Shown here: one piece after another, positions 28,488-37,834 of the stretch
Numbering within the stretch: the first letter of the stretch is position 1
How the letters are laid out: each line of letters starts with the position of its first letter
Assembly: GCA_019635735.1 (NCBI GenBank)
Contig: JAHBYX010000002.1
Coordinates: 434,001-498,000 of the forward strand
Direction of reading: 5' to 3'
Length of the DNA: 64,000 nucleotides
Source: Mesorhizobium sp.
GTDB taxonomy: Bacteria; Pseudomonadota; Alphaproteobacteria; Rhizobiales; Rhizobiaceae
Notes under the pieces: model-generated
Told to the model about the DNA's origin: nothing
The model's input: only the letters and a program-made list of their open reading frames with translations
The model's database searches: none
Position numbers and translations under genes: made by a program

Positions 28488-29738
28488 CTACTTGATCCAG
28501 GGGGGCGTCTGGCTCTTACCGGTGGCATATTCCTTCGGGTAGATGGTGATCCGTTCGCCGTCCCAGATCTGGTAGAACTGGATCGGCAGGTAGCCTGGGC
28601 CCTGCATCGAAAGATGCGTTGCGGGGTCGAACTTGACCCGGCCGTGGACCATTTCCTTGTCGGTCGCGGCGAGCTCGGCGGACATCCTGGCATAGTCCTT
28701 CGGGTCCCCGACCTTCTTCAGCATGTCCGCATAGAGATAGACCATCTCGTAGCAGATGTAGCCGTAGATGGACGAGTCGTAACCGTATTCGGCCTTGTAC
28801 TTCTCTCCGATCTCCGCGGTGCGCGGACGGACGGATGCGCTGATCGGGCCTCCCAGCATGTTGTAGAGCACGCCGGTCGAGTTCTTCTTGGTCAGGTCGA
28901 CGAATTCGGGAACCGACGGCGCATACTGGATGAACAGCAGCGAGTTGGTGGGCTCCTCCATAAACTGGTTCATGAACGAGGCGGCGTTCGAGGACGAGGC
29001 CTCGGTGTTGATGATCACCGCGGGCGGGGCCTGCCGGATCTTGTTAAGGATGACTCGCCAGTCGTTAATCTCGACTGCCGGAACGACGTCGTCAAAGGTC
29101 ATTTTCCAGCCCTTCTCGTCCATCGCCTTCTTCAGGCCGGCATAGATCGGCATCGAGTAGGGGTTGTCCGAGCCGATGATGGCGTAGGTCTTTTCGGTTG
29201 GTTTGAACGAGCCGTCTGTAATCATCTCCTCGATGACCGTGGGGAGTTCCGTCTGGTAGGCGTCGTAGGACGGCGCCAGCGACCAGACATTCTTGAACTT
29301 GTCCGGGTTCGGCTGGATGATCGAGCGATACTGGTTGGAGTTCGCCGCCACCATGTACGGCACTCCGATATCAGCTACATAGTCCATCTCGAAGCCCGAA
29401 AGGCTGCCGAACGGCGTGACGATTGCGCCGAGGTCCGGCGTCGCCTTGAGACGCTCGACTGCCGCCAGCACGGCGTCTGGCGTCATTTCCTTGGTGTCGA
29501 ACTGCTCGACGCTGAACTTGTAGCCGTTGATGCCGCCCGCTGCGTTGATTTCCTTGGCCGCGAGCTTGGCGCCGTTAAAGCCCTCCACAGCGTCCGCCGC
29601 GAACGGTCCTGCGAATGCGCCGAGCACGCCGAGCGTCACCGTCTTTTCCTGTGCCTGTGCCGAAGTGCCCCAGAACGCGGCCACGACCGCGCCGGCCGCA
29701 AGCGCCGCCGCCCTGAGCAGGTTCGCTTTTGATCTCAT
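28488..29738 (-). CDS. ABC transporter substrate-binding protein, LivK-like (peripla_BP_6)
   Basis: A 416-residue periplasmic binding protein. The signal peptide MRSKANLLRAAALAAGAVVA ends at SAQAQEK; the mature part starts VTLGVLGAFAGPFAADAVEGFNGAKLAAKEINAAGG, the type I periplasmic-binding-protein pattern. It has SVEQFDTKEMTPDAVLAAVERL and the hinge-side segment YAIIGSDNPYSMPIYAGLKKA. Relatives bind branched-chain amino acids, amides, urea or aromatic acids, so the ligand is open; the operon context suggests the substrate of the neighbouring formamidase-like enzyme. It is the first gene of the transporter operon. Confidence 0.94.
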   Translation of the reverse strand: MRSKANLLRAAALAAGAVVAAFWGTSAQAQEKTVTLGVLGAFAGPFAADAVEGFNGAKLAAKEINAAGGINGYKFSVEQFDTKEMTPDAVLAAVERLKATPDLGAIVTPFGSLSGFEMDYVADIGVPYMVAANSNQYRSIIQPNPDKFKNVWSLAPSYDAYQTELPTVIEEMITDGSFKPTEKTYAIIGSDNPYSMPIYAGLKKAMDEKGWKMTFDDVVPAVEINDWRVILNKIRQAPPAVIINTEASSSNAASFMNQFMEEPTNSLLFIQYAPSVPEFVDLTKKNSTGVLYNMLGGPISASVRPRTAEIGEKYKAEYGYDSSIYGYICYEMVYLYADMLKKVGDPKDYARMSAELAATDKEMVHGRVKFDPATHLSMQGPGYLPIQFYQIWDGERITIYPKEYATGKSQTPPWIK

Positions 29739-29867
29739 GGTTCAACCCTCTTGTTGTGTCTGTGCCCTGGCCTGAACGCCGTCTCCTGCCGCGTCCGGTC
29801 GACAAAAATCTACCGGCGTGCTGCTGTGCAACAAGCGTGCAAATCAGCATATGGCGATAAGTTTGCG

Positions 29868-30806
29868 TTATAGCCGGCGACGCTTCGGCAACTCTCCACG
29901 CCACCGGTCGCTGGCCAACAGCGCGGCGGTGACTTCGGTGGTGAGTTGCGCGATGACTTCCGCAGCACGCGATCGCGGCCAGCCACGCGCTGACGCGAGA
30001 TAGACCTTGCGCTCGATGCGCGGCTTTTCGATCGGCACGGCCAGTAATTGTCCGCCGGCGCATTCCTGCTGGATCGCGCACCAGGGAAGGATCGACGTCC
30101 CAAAGCCCGACGCCACCAACTGCTTGATCGCAACGAGCGAATCCACCTCGGTCTTGACCTCGATCGCGAGCGACGAGAACGCAGAATACCGATCGATGGC
30201 GTGACGTAGACCATGGCTGGACCCCGTCAGCACGAGGCTGTTGCCGCGCAGTTCCTGCAGTTCGATCGAGGTGCGCCCCGCGATGAAGCTGCCCGGTGCA
30301 GTGACGAAGTAGAGCTGTTCCTCCAACAGCGGGATCAGCTCGAACGGGGCGTCGGCGTCGAGATCGAACAGCACGGCGATATCCAACCGGCCGGCAAGGA
30401 CCCACTCGGACAGGTAGCCGCTGTGGTTCTCGTTGATCCGCAGGCTGATCGCTGGATAGCGCTTCTCGACCTCCTGCAGCAGCGGCACGGTCAGGCCGAT
30501 GGAAATGCTGGTCGGAAGTCCGATCGTGACGACGCCTGACGGATGGGCCGATGTCGTCTTCACGTCGACGGCCGCCTGGGTGACCTGCCGGATGATCGTC
30601 TCCGCGTGGCGGATCAGCGTTTCCCCGCATTCGGTCGGCGTCACGCCCTTTGTCGAGCGTTCGAACAGCTTGACCCCCAGTTCCGCCTCCAGGTTTGCGA
30701 CGTGATGGCTGAGCGCCGGCTGGGCGACGTTCAGGTCCACAGCAGCGCGGGAAAAGCTCCGGAACTTCGCCACCGACAGAAAGTATCTCAGCTGCCTCAC
30801 GTCCAT
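29868..30806 (-). CDS. LysR-family transcriptional regulator
   Basis: A 312-residue LysR-type regulator. The N-terminal winged HTH is MDVRQLRYFLSVAKFRSFSR, AAVDLNVAQPALSHHVANLEAELGVKLFERS, followed by the linker helix and an effector domain from GVVTIGLPTSISIGLTVPLLQ to SGFGTSILPWCAIQQ. The start at 30,806 gives the classical LysR N-terminus; the open frame extending to 31,274 runs antisense into the CoA-transferase gene. It is divergent from the CoA-transferase/formamidase genes and next to the transporter operon, and most likely activates one or both. Confidence 0.94.
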   Translation of the reverse strand: MDVRQLRYFLSVAKFRSFSRAAVDLNVAQPALSHHVANLEAELGVKLFERSTKGVTPTECGETLIRHAETIIRQVTQAAVDVKTTSAHPSGVVTIGLPTSISIGLTVPLLQEVEKRYPAISLRINENHSGYLSEWVLAGRLDIAVLFDLDADAPFELIPLLEEQLYFVTAPGSFIAGRTSIELQELRGNSLVLTGSSHGLRHAIDRYSAFSSLAIEVKTEVDSLVAIKQLVASGFGTSILPWCAIQQECAGGQLLAVPIEKPRIERKVYLASARGWPRSRAAEVIAQLTTEVTAALLASDRWRGELPKRRRL

Positions 30807-30960
30807 GACCAGCTCTCCGTCGCTCGCCCCGGCCCGGTCGGAGCGTACCTCACGCAGCATAGCCCGACCATAACTTTCCTGTCTAACTGTAGAAGACGAT
30901 TGTTTTTGCGTCGCTTGGGAGCGCCTGCGACATATCGGGCACATCAACAGAAGTGGCCCC

Positions 30961-32166
30961 ATGTCAGATCGCAAACGCCCGCTCGACGGAATCCGGGTCC
31001 TCGACATCGCGACGTTCATAGCCGCGCCGATGGCCGCTTCGATCCTCGGTGAATTCGGCGCCGAGGTGATCAAGATCGAGCAGCCCCGCGAGGGCGACCC
31101 GCTGCGGCGGTTCGGCGTGCCGAGCGTGGCGACCGACGACACGTTCTGCTGGCTGAGCGAGGCGCGCAACAAGAAGTCGGTGACGCTCGATCTGAGGCGC
31201 GCCGAAGGCGCCGACATCCTGCGCGATCTCGTCTCGAAATCAGACGTGCTGTGCGAGAACTTTCGTCCGGGCACGCTGGAGAAATGGGGGCTCGGCTATG
31301 AAGAACTCGTCCGCATCAACCCGGCCCTCGTCATGCTGCGCGTCTCCGGATTCGGCCAGGACGGGCCGTATCGCAATCGGCCGGGATTCGCCCGCATCGC
31401 CCATGCTTTCGGTGGCCTGGCGCACTTGACCGGCATTGACGGCGGGCCGCCGCTGACACCTGGCTCGACCTCTCTCGCGGACTATGTCTCGGGCGTTTAC
31501 GGCGCTCTCGGAATCATGCTGGCATTGCGGGCTCGCGACAACGACGGCAAGGGCCAGTATATCGACCTCGCGCTCTACGAACCGATCCTGCGTATGCTGG
31601 ACGACCTTGCACCCGCCTATGCGGCGCAGGGCATCGTTCGTGGTCGGCAGGGACTGGGCACCTCGAACGCCTGTCCGCATGGGCATTTCCAGACACGCGA
31701 CGGCTGGATCGCCATCGCCTGCACCAACGATCGGATGTTCGCCCGTCTGGCGGCGGCGATGGGCCAATCCGGCCTCGCGGAATCGGCTCTATACGGCACG
31801 ACGGCGGCCCGGTTGCGCGATTCCGCCAAGGTCGATGCCATCGTTCAACTTTGGGTCGGCACGATGAGTACGGACGAGATCGTGGCCCTTTGCGCCGATC
31901 AGGACGTGCCCTGCGCAGCCGTCAACACGATCGAAGGAATCTTTGCTGATCCGCACATCGCGCACCGGCAGAACCAGGTCGCGCTGCCGCACGAGCAACT
32001 CGGCGAGGTCCACGTTCCCGCCGTCGTGCCGAAGCTGTCGCGCACGCCGGGCAAAGTGGACAGCCTTGGACCATCATTGGGATCGTCGAACACCGACATT
32101 CTGGGTGGCATCCTCGGAATGGATGAGGGCAAGATGCAGTCGCTCAAAGCAGCTGGCATTATCTAG
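30961..32166 (+). CDS. Class III CoA transferase (CaiB/BaiF family)
   Basis: A 401-residue family III CoA transferase, the knotted-dimer enzymes that move CoA between carboxylic acids through an aspartyl-CoA intermediate. It begins RPLDGIRVLDIATFIAAPMAASILGEFGAEVIKIE; the catalytic aspartate lies in SLADYVSGVYGALGIMLALR, and RPGFARIAHAFGGLAHLTG and DGKGQYIDLALYEPILRML are typical. First gene of a plus-strand operon with the two formamidase-like subunits and the NTF2-like protein, spaced by 11 to 17 bases. Its presence implies an acid formed in this pathway is activated to a CoA ester. Confidence 0.94.
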   Translation: MSDRKRPLDGIRVLDIATFIAAPMAASILGEFGAEVIKIEQPREGDPLRRFGVPSVATDDTFCWLSEARNKKSVTLDLRRAEGADILRDLVSKSDVLCENFRPGTLEKWGLGYEELVRINPALVMLRVSGFGQDGPYRNRPGFARIAHAFGGLAHLTGIDGGPPLTPGSTSLADYVSGVYGALGIMLALRARDNDGKGQYIDLALYEPILRMLDDLAPAYAAQGIVRGRQGLGTSNACPHGHFQTRDGWIAIACTNDRMFARLAAAMGQSGLAESALYGTTAARLRDSAKVDAIVQLWVGTMSTDEIVALCADQDVPCAAVNTIEGIFADPHIAHRQNQVALPHEQLGEVHVPAVVPKLSRTPGKVDSLGPSLGSSNTDILGGILGMDEGKMQSLKAAGII

Positions 32167-32177
32167 GAAGGCAACGC

Positions 32178-32534
32178 ATGACGGATTTCCACGTCCTGCC
32201 GGACGAACGCAGCCCCACCCGCGCGGTCTGGGACGACATCCTGTCGCGAGGCCCCGAGCTCTACCGGGAGTATTGCCTGACGCCGATCGGTGCCCACAGT
32301 CCGAACCTGCAATTCGTGCTGCAGCATTTCCGCAAGGCGCCGTGCGCGGGGAAATACGTCCTCGTCGCCACCGAGCCGCATCGGCGCTGGCGATTGGCAA
32401 GACTGACCGGCCGGCGCGGTGATCCGGTGCGGCTCGAAGACGACGTCGAGTATACCGACCTTGCGGTGGCCGAACGCCACGTCTTCCGCCTGCGCTGGAA
32501 GGCGATGTTCGGCGTCGACCTCGGAGACGTTTAG
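32178..32534 (+). CDS. N,N-dimethylformamidase small (alpha) subunit-like protein
   Basis: A 118-residue protein, MTDFHVLPDERSPTRAVWDDIL to AMFGVDLGDV, ending exactly where the large subunit begins (its stop directly abuts that ATG). Size and pairing match the small subunit of DMFase, about 130 residues in characterised enzymes, which wraps onto the large subunit. Blocks such as KYVLVATEPHRRWRLARLTG and the Glu/Asp-rich C-terminus support a partner role; no catalytic motif is expected here. Assignment depends partly on the neighbour. Confidence 0.8.
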   Translation: MTDFHVLPDERSPTRAVWDDILSRGPELYREYCLTPIGAHSPNLQFVLQHFRKAPCAGKYVLVATEPHRRWRLARLTGRRGDPVRLEDDVEYTDLAVAERHVFRLRWKAMFGVDLGDV

Positions 32535-34796
32535 ATGGCCCTGCCTTATTGCACCGGATACCTCGACAGGATCAGCCTGACGCGCGGCGAACGCCTGAAG
32601 GTCATGGTCAGCTGCACAGCCGCGAGTACATTCAGCGCCAGCCTAGTGCGCACCGTCTGCGGCGATCTCAATCCCGATGGCCCCGGCTTTTGCGAGATCG
32701 ACATTCCATCCGCGGCCGACGGCACCTATCCGGCGCGTGAGCAGATTTGTAATGCGGGCTCATGCATCGTCGTTCCGCCCAATGACTATGTTGACGCGCT
32801 CGGCAGCTTCTCCGTCCAGATGCATATCTGGCCGACGACGCCGCTGAAAGGCGAACAGGTGTTGCTCGCCCTTTGGGACGAGGAGGCTGGACGCGGCTTC
32901 CGTCTGTTCATTGACGAACGGGGAGCGTTGGCCGCTTGCGTATCGGACGGATCGGGCACGGCGACCGTGACGCCGAACGTCGCATTGATCGAGCGCCAAT
33001 GGCATCTCGTCGGCGCAAGCTACGATGTGGCCGCCAACACGCTGACCGTCATACAGGAACCGTATTCGCGCACCGGTGCGGGCGAAAGGCCGCTCGTGGC
33101 GCAACAGGCGGTACCGTTCGCTTTCTCTACGCCAGTCGGCGCAAGCCTCACCCTCGCCGCCCGGATGACCGGCGGTACGCCATCGGCCCCGCTGACTGCG
33201 CAGCACTACAACGGTAAGATCGAGAAGCCGCGCCTGCTCTGCGTCGCCGCGTCGCGGCTCGACATGGAGAAATTTCGCGGCGAGGCGATTCCCACGGACG
33301 TTGCGCCTCTGTGCGTCGCCTTCTGGGATTTCTCCGTCGGCATCGACGGCGAGCGCATCGCCGACCGTTCGCGGCACGGTCTGCACGGGGATGCCGTGAA
33401 CCTGCCGGCGCGCGGCATGACTGGCTCCAACTGGACCGGCGAAGAAGTGTCGTGGCGCGTGGCCCCCGCGCAATATGGCGCCATCCATTTCCACGAGGAC
33501 GACATCTACGACGCCCGCTGGCAGGCAGACATCGACTTCGCGCTGCCGGACGATCTGCGCAGCGGCTTCTACGCGATCCGGCTGATTGCCGGCGCCGACG
33601 AGGAGCGAATCCCCTTCTTCGTCCGCCCGAAGCCCGGCGACCGTCGCGCGCCCGTCTGCCTGCTCGCATCGACCGCAACCTACATGGCCTATGCCAATCT
33701 GAACCCGGTCCCCTTTCCGATCGCGGAATTGCTGTCGAGCCGATTGATCGTACTGCATAAGGCCAACCTGTTGATCGACGAGCACCCGGAATGGGGACCG
33801 TCTCTCTACGACGTGCATTCGGATGGTAGCGGCGTCTGCTATTCGTCGCGCCTGCGGCCGATCCTGAACTTCAGGCCCGGCTACATCAGCTCTTTCGGGG
33901 CCAAGGGATCGAACCTGCGCGAGTTTAACGCGGATACGCACATTGTCGACTGGCTCGAGCAGCAGGGCATCGACTACGACGTCATCACCGACGACGACCT
34001 GCACACCGATGGCTTTCCGCTGCTCAGCCAGTACAAGACCGTCATCACGGGCGCGCACCCTGAATATTTCTCCGCCGAGATGTGGGACGCCACCAAGAGC
34101 TACACGGATGCCGGCGGGCGGATGATGGTGCTGGGCGGCAACAGCTTCTACTGGCGCATCGCCTACCACTCGACATTGCCGGGGGTGATGGAGGTTCGCC
34201 GCTGCGGGGCGGCGATCCGCACGTGGGAGACGCAACCCGGCGAGGAATTCCATTCCTTCGACGGAAAGCGCGGCGGCCTGTGGCGCGCGCAGGGCCGCCC
34301 GCCGCAGTCGATAGGCGGCGTCGGCTTCATCTCGGAAGGGTTCGACCTGGCCGCCTTCTACCGTCGTACCGCTGCCAGTCGTGACCCGCGTGCGGCGTTC
34401 GTCTTCCAAGGCGTCGACGAAGAGATTATCGGCGACTTCGGTCTCCAGGGGGGTGGCGCAGCCGGGATCGAGATCGACCATGCCGACACCAATCTCGGCA
34501 CGCCGACGCATGCCCTGATCCTCGCCTCGTCAGAGGGCCACACGGAATCGTTCCGGCTGGTCAACGAGGAGATGAGCATCACCGTGCCGACGGTCACCGC
34601 GCCGGTCGAGGCGCGGATCCAGGCCGATATGGTATTCTTCGAGACCGCTGGAGGAGGCGCCGTGTTCAATGTCGGCTCGATCGCATGGCCGGGCAGCCTC
34701 AGCCACAACGGCTACGTCAACAATGTCTCGCGGATCACGCGCAACGTTCTCGACCGTTTCACCGATCCGACGCCGTTCGAATACCGGCGCGACTGA
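32535..34796 (+). CDS. N,N-dimethylformamidase large (beta) subunit-like amidohydrolase
   Basis: A 753-residue protein resembling the DMFase large subunit (about 760 residues), a mononuclear-iron amidohydrolase that splits dimethylformamide into dimethylamine and formate. Residues about 70-270 form a laminin-G/concanavalin-like domain (DALGSFSVQMHIWPTTPLKGE); the C-terminal part has STATYMAYANLN, HSDGSGVCYSSRLRPILNFRPGY, VDWLEQQGIDYDVITDDDLH, and TGAHPEYFSAEMWDATKSY. The HxE pair (His508, Glu510) matches the His-x-Glu of the known iron site, and Tyr383, Tyr386, Tyr425 and Tyr436 are candidates for the tyrosine ligands. Companion CoA enzymes suggest an amide other than DMF. Confidence 0.88.
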   Translation: MALPYCTGYLDRISLTRGERLKVMVSCTAASTFSASLVRTVCGDLNPDGPGFCEIDIPSAADGTYPAREQICNAGSCIVVPPNDYVDALGSFSVQMHIWPTTPLKGEQVLLALWDEEAGRGFRLFIDERGALAACVSDGSGTATVTPNVALIERQWHLVGASYDVAANTLTVIQEPYSRTGAGERPLVAQQAVPFAFSTPVGASLTLAARMTGGTPSAPLTAQHYNGKIEKPRLLCVAASRLDMEKFRGEAIPTDVAPLCVAFWDFSVGIDGERIADRSRHGLHGDAVNLPARGMTGSNWTGEEVSWRVAPAQYGAIHFHEDDIYDARWQADIDFALPDDLRSGFYAIRLIAGADEERIPFFVRPKPGDRRAPVCLLASTATYMAYANLNPVPFPIAELLSSRLIVLHKANLLIDEHPEWGPSLYDVHSDGSGVCYSSRLRPILNFRPGYISSFGAKGSNLREFNADTHIVDWLEQQGIDYDVITDDDLHTDGFPLLSQYKTVITGAHPEYFSAEMWDATKSYTDAGGRMMVLGGNSFYWRIAYHSTLPGVMEVRRCGAAIRTWETQPGEEFHSFDGKRGGLWRAQGRPPQSIGGVGFISEGFDLAAFYRRTAASRDPRAAFVFQGVDEEIIGDFGLQGGGAAGIEIDHADTNLGTPTHALILASSEGHTESFRLVNEEMSITVPTVTAPVEARIQADMVFFETAGGGAVFNVGSIAWPGSLSHNGYVNNVSRITRNVLDRFTDPTPFEYRRD

Positions 34797-34813
34797 CCGT
34801 ACTGGAGGTTTGT

Positions 34814-35182
34814 ATGACATCCGACATCGCCGACGTCGAAGCCACCGTCTGGTCCTACCTGAATGCTCTGCACGACGGCGATGCCGACGGTCTCGCCCGC
34901 GCCTTCGCGCCGAACTCCGCCCTCTATGCCTCCGCGGGCGGCGCCGCCACGGCGCTCGCCATTGAGCCGTGGCTCGACCGCGTCCGCAACCGCAAGTCCG
35001 CGCGCGACAGCGGCCATGAGGCGCAGAACCGGATCCATTCGATCGAGGTCGTCGGCGACATGGCGATGGCGAAGGTGTCGTCCGAGTTTCCGCCCAAGCG
35101 GTTCACCGACTTCCTGAGCCTGGTTCGGACAAGCTCGGGTTGGCTCATCGTCGCGAAGACCTATCATGCCGCGGACGTGTAG
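34814..35182 (+). CDS. NTF2-like protein (putative lumazine-binding/SnoaL type)
   Basis: A 122-residue cone-fold protein: DIADVEATVWSYLNALHDGDADGLARAFAPNSALY, then SARDSGHEAQNRIHSIEV, and the strand pair AMAKVSSEFPPKRFTDFLSLVRTSSGWLIVAKTYH. This is the pattern of the putative lumazine-binding branch of NTF2-like proteins, whose members often bind small hydrophobic ligands or act as isomerases. No catalytic dyad can be assigned. Last gene of the CoA-transferase/formamidase operon, 17 bases after the large subunit. Confidence 0.83.
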   Translation: MTSDIADVEATVWSYLNALHDGDADGLARAFAPNSALYASAGGAATALAIEPWLDRVRNRKSARDSGHEAQNRIHSIEVVGDMAMAKVSSEFPPKRFTDFLSLVRTSSGWLIVAKTYHAADV

Positions 35183-35552
35183 CTTAGTATCGCCGACGTT
35201 GGTCGCTCGTCCGCTTCCTCAAAGGTCGCGAGCAAAACCAGACCGTCCGGATGCATGAAGAGTTTCGGGCGCCGGGAGGCGTATGAAAGTCCCCGAGGAA
35301 GGAACCCGCGGGGCACAGTCGACGGCTATGGGGATTTCGCTCTGCGGCCGATGTCGGCGATGGCGTGACCGCCGCTGGTAAGCGTGGGGATGGATGCGAA
35401 GAGGCGGCTTCGTTGTGCCTCCGCGCGGTCCAGCCGATCGCGCACGAGGCTCGTTGCGACGCTGTCGGCGGTGATATCGACGATGGACGCGCGCGGGTCC
35501 GTTGCCGTCGGCTGGGCGCCTGCGGCTGAAGGTTCGACCATGCCCTGCCGGG
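35183..35552. other. IS91-type downstream region, no intact gene
   Basis: About 370 bases between the NTF2-like gene and the IS91-type transposase. Its composition looks like the non-coding tail of the IS91-type element. A 111-codon minus-strand frame overlapping the transposase 3' end has no recognisable domain. The element's origin end probably lies near 35,200, but its terminal motif was not identified. Confidence 0.4.
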
Positions 35553-36458
35553 TCATGGACACTTCTCCCGGTTCGTCGCCGTGGCGCGCGGCGGTCCGCG
35601 CGGCTGCTTCCATCGTTCGAATACCTCGATGACGATCATGCGTCCGCCGCAGCAGGGGCATGGCGGGCGGAAGTCCTCCGGGTCGCCTGGTGTGTCGACA
35701 TCAGGCGGCGCGGCGACGCTTAGCAGTTCGCGGGCGCGTGCGAGACTGGCCTTGCGAGCAGAGCCCGTTAGCAGACCGTAATGCCGGATGCGATGGAAGC
35801 CGCGCGGCAGGACATGAATCAGGAAGCGGCGGATGAACTCGTCTGCCGAAAGCGTCATGACCTGCTGCCGGTCCGCGCCGTTGCGGCGGTAGTCCTTGTA
35901 GCGGAAGGTGACGCCGCTCTCGTCGAAGGCGATCAGGCGGCGGTTCGAGATTGCGACCCGGTGGGTGTAGCGGGAGAGGTAGGCGAGCACCGCCTCCGGT
36001 CCGGCGAACGGCGCCTTGGCATAGACGACCCAGCGCTTATTCCTGACAACAGCAAGGTGGCGCAGGAAGGCTCGGCGGTCGGCCAGGTGCGCCAGCGATC
36101 CGAAGAAGGCGAGCTGACCAGCGTCGTGCAGCGCGAGCAGGCGGGTGAGGAACAATCGGCGGAACAGCTTGCCGAGCACGCGCACCGGAAGCAGGAAGGC
36201 CGGCCGCGACGCGATCCAGCGGCTTCCGTCGGGCGCGATGCCGCCGCCCGGCACGATCATGTGCACGTGCGGATGGTGGGTCATCGCCGAACCCCACGTG
36301 TGGAGCACGGCGGTGATGCCGATGCGCGCGCCGAGATGCTTCGGATCGGCCGCGATCGTCAGCATCGTCTCCGACGCCGCCTTGAACAGAAGATCGTAGA
36401 CGACCGCCTTGTTCTGGAAGGCGATGTCCGCGATCTCGACCGGCAGCGTGAAACCCAT
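35553..36458 (-). pseudogene. IS91-family transposase, 5' truncated
   Basis: About 300 residues of a Y2-type HUH transposase. The HUH motif is in TWGSAMTHHPHVHMIVPGGG and the tyrosine region in EAVLAYLSRYTHRVAISNRRL; the C-terminus ends PPCPCCGGRMIVIEVFERW. The N-terminal cysteine-rich zinc domain is missing: the homology starts at GFTLPVEIADIAFQNKAVVYDLL, where full-length relatives already have about 80 residues. The break coincides with the hairpin at 36,472. Cannot be active as it stands. Confidence 0.88.
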
Positions 36459-36471
36459 GATGATAAGTAGA

Positions 36472-36508
36472 TTTTGCACCGTGCGTGCCTTCAGCGCACG
36501 GTGCAAAA
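36472..36508. repeat. Perfect 14-bp inverted repeat at the IS91 truncation point
   Basis: TTTTGCACCGTGCG, nine-base spacer, CGCACGGTGCAAAA. A third copy of the core, GCACCGTGCGTGC, occurs in direct orientation at 36,550-36,562. It sits exactly where the transposase homology stops. It could be a terminus of another element or an IS91-type end structure. Confidence 0.6.
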
Positions 36509-37019
36509 CGTGCTACAAAACCAAACAGAAACAACCGCCCAACCGACGCGCACCGTGCGTGCTTTTATCCTGCCCTCCTAATCGGTGACGTTGCTGGTGC
36601 TCTTCTGGCCATCGGCGTTTCTCCTTCCGGTTACGATAGCATACTGCGCTGTTCGCCACGACACGCTGCCGCTGCTGCGCTTCGAGTTCCGATGCGCCTC
36701 GCACTCCTCCGCGCTCTGCGACGGGATGTTTGGGCTGCACTCTGGCGACGCTCGAGCCGTCGCGGCGCAATTTTCCATTGGACTGACGGAGCATCGTCAC
36801 AGGCAATCGAGCGCGGTCCGGCCGCAGGCAAGATAACGTGCGTTCCGTGGTTCCTGGTCTGCATCGGTTCTCATCCGCCGCGGCGGATCTCAGGTTTCAG
36901 GGTCAGGTCTGTTGTTCGGCGGCCGTGTCGCGTTCAACTGGCGTTGTTCTGTTCATCGTGCGCTCCCAGAAGGCGGCGATCCTTGACCTGCGCGCGCCGG
37001 ACGGTGTCGGCTTCGGTCG
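36509..37019. other. Debris between IS91 and IS110 remnants
   Basis: Apart from the GCACCGTGCGTGC repeat copy at 36,550 no gene or element end is recognised. Several short frames exist on both strands without protein-like features. Confidence 0.5.
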
Positions 37020-37190
37020 CGTCGCGTCACCAATATAGTGGGTTCCATCGCTCCACATGGCGTGCATGATCACCGCCAGCGTGCACGCCACGGCGACCAC
37101 CGCCTTGCGGAGGAGCGTCTGGCGATCTGCTTGTCCCATGTCTTGACCTCCCCCTTGCCCTTGGAGCGGGTCTTCGAGCCGCGCGGGGAG
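37020..37190 (-). pseudogene. IS110-family transposase C-terminal remnant, frameshifted
   Basis: The minus strand reads TRSKGKGEVKTWDKQIARRSS in one frame and LRKAVVAVACTLAVIMHAMW SDGTHY in the next, together matching the conserved C-terminal end of IS110-family (IS116-type) transposases. The frame changes near 37,113 and the rest of the gene is absent. It is unrelated in detail to the intact IS1111-type element at 15,379. Confidence 0.6.
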
Positions 37191-37834
37191 ATAAAGGTCG
37201 GTATCCCACACTCGATGGCACGGTCGGTCGCGGTGCCCTTGGTTGTGTGGTTTGCCGCCCGTTTCCCCAAGAGTCAGATCATGTTGCAACTCGGCGTTTC
37301 GCACGAGATCGAGCAGGCGCTAAGCTTCGGGCAGATCGACATCGGCTTGCTGATCAGCCCGCAGACCGAGGCGCGGCTGGTACGAGTCAAGCCATTGGCC
37401 ACTGAGCCCTTGTTGCTACTCGGACGCCGGGTTCTGCCCATGGCGATCAGTCTGCCGAGTGGACTGATATTGGTGGTTTGCCACTGATTGCCCCGCCAAT
37501 GCAGAATCAGTTGAGGCGCCGCATCGATGCGGCCGCTCGGAACTCCGGCATTGATCTGCGTATTCTGGCCGAAGTCAGCGACAGTGCAGTCGCGATGGAG
37601 CTTGTCGAGAAGGGCTTGGGCCATGCCATCCTACCCGAATCGATTAGCCGGGACATGAGGGGCGCGGGTCGCCTTACCGGACGACCGCTCGGTCGGGAGG
37701 TTGTGGTGTGGAGCATCGCCGTTTCCAACCAAGGCATTTCGCAGGGGCTCCGTGATTCCGTCGAAGCGCAATTGCGGGCCATCGCCGCGACGCTCTCGAA
37801 CGGCAGTTCATGGAGACTGTTGGACGCCCATTAG
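37180..37834 (+). pseudogene. LysR-family regulator remnant, no HTH, frameshifted
   Basis: The effector-binding half of a LysR regulator: GEIKVGIPHSMARSVAVPLV, GQIDIGLLISPQTEARLVRVKPLATEPLLLLG, then in a different frame after about 37,480 APPMQNQLRRRIDAAARNSGIDLRILAEVSDSAVAMELVEKGLGHAILPES. The DNA-binding N-terminus is missing and one frameshift separates the halves. Non-functional leftover of a lost gene cluster. Confidence 0.75.
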
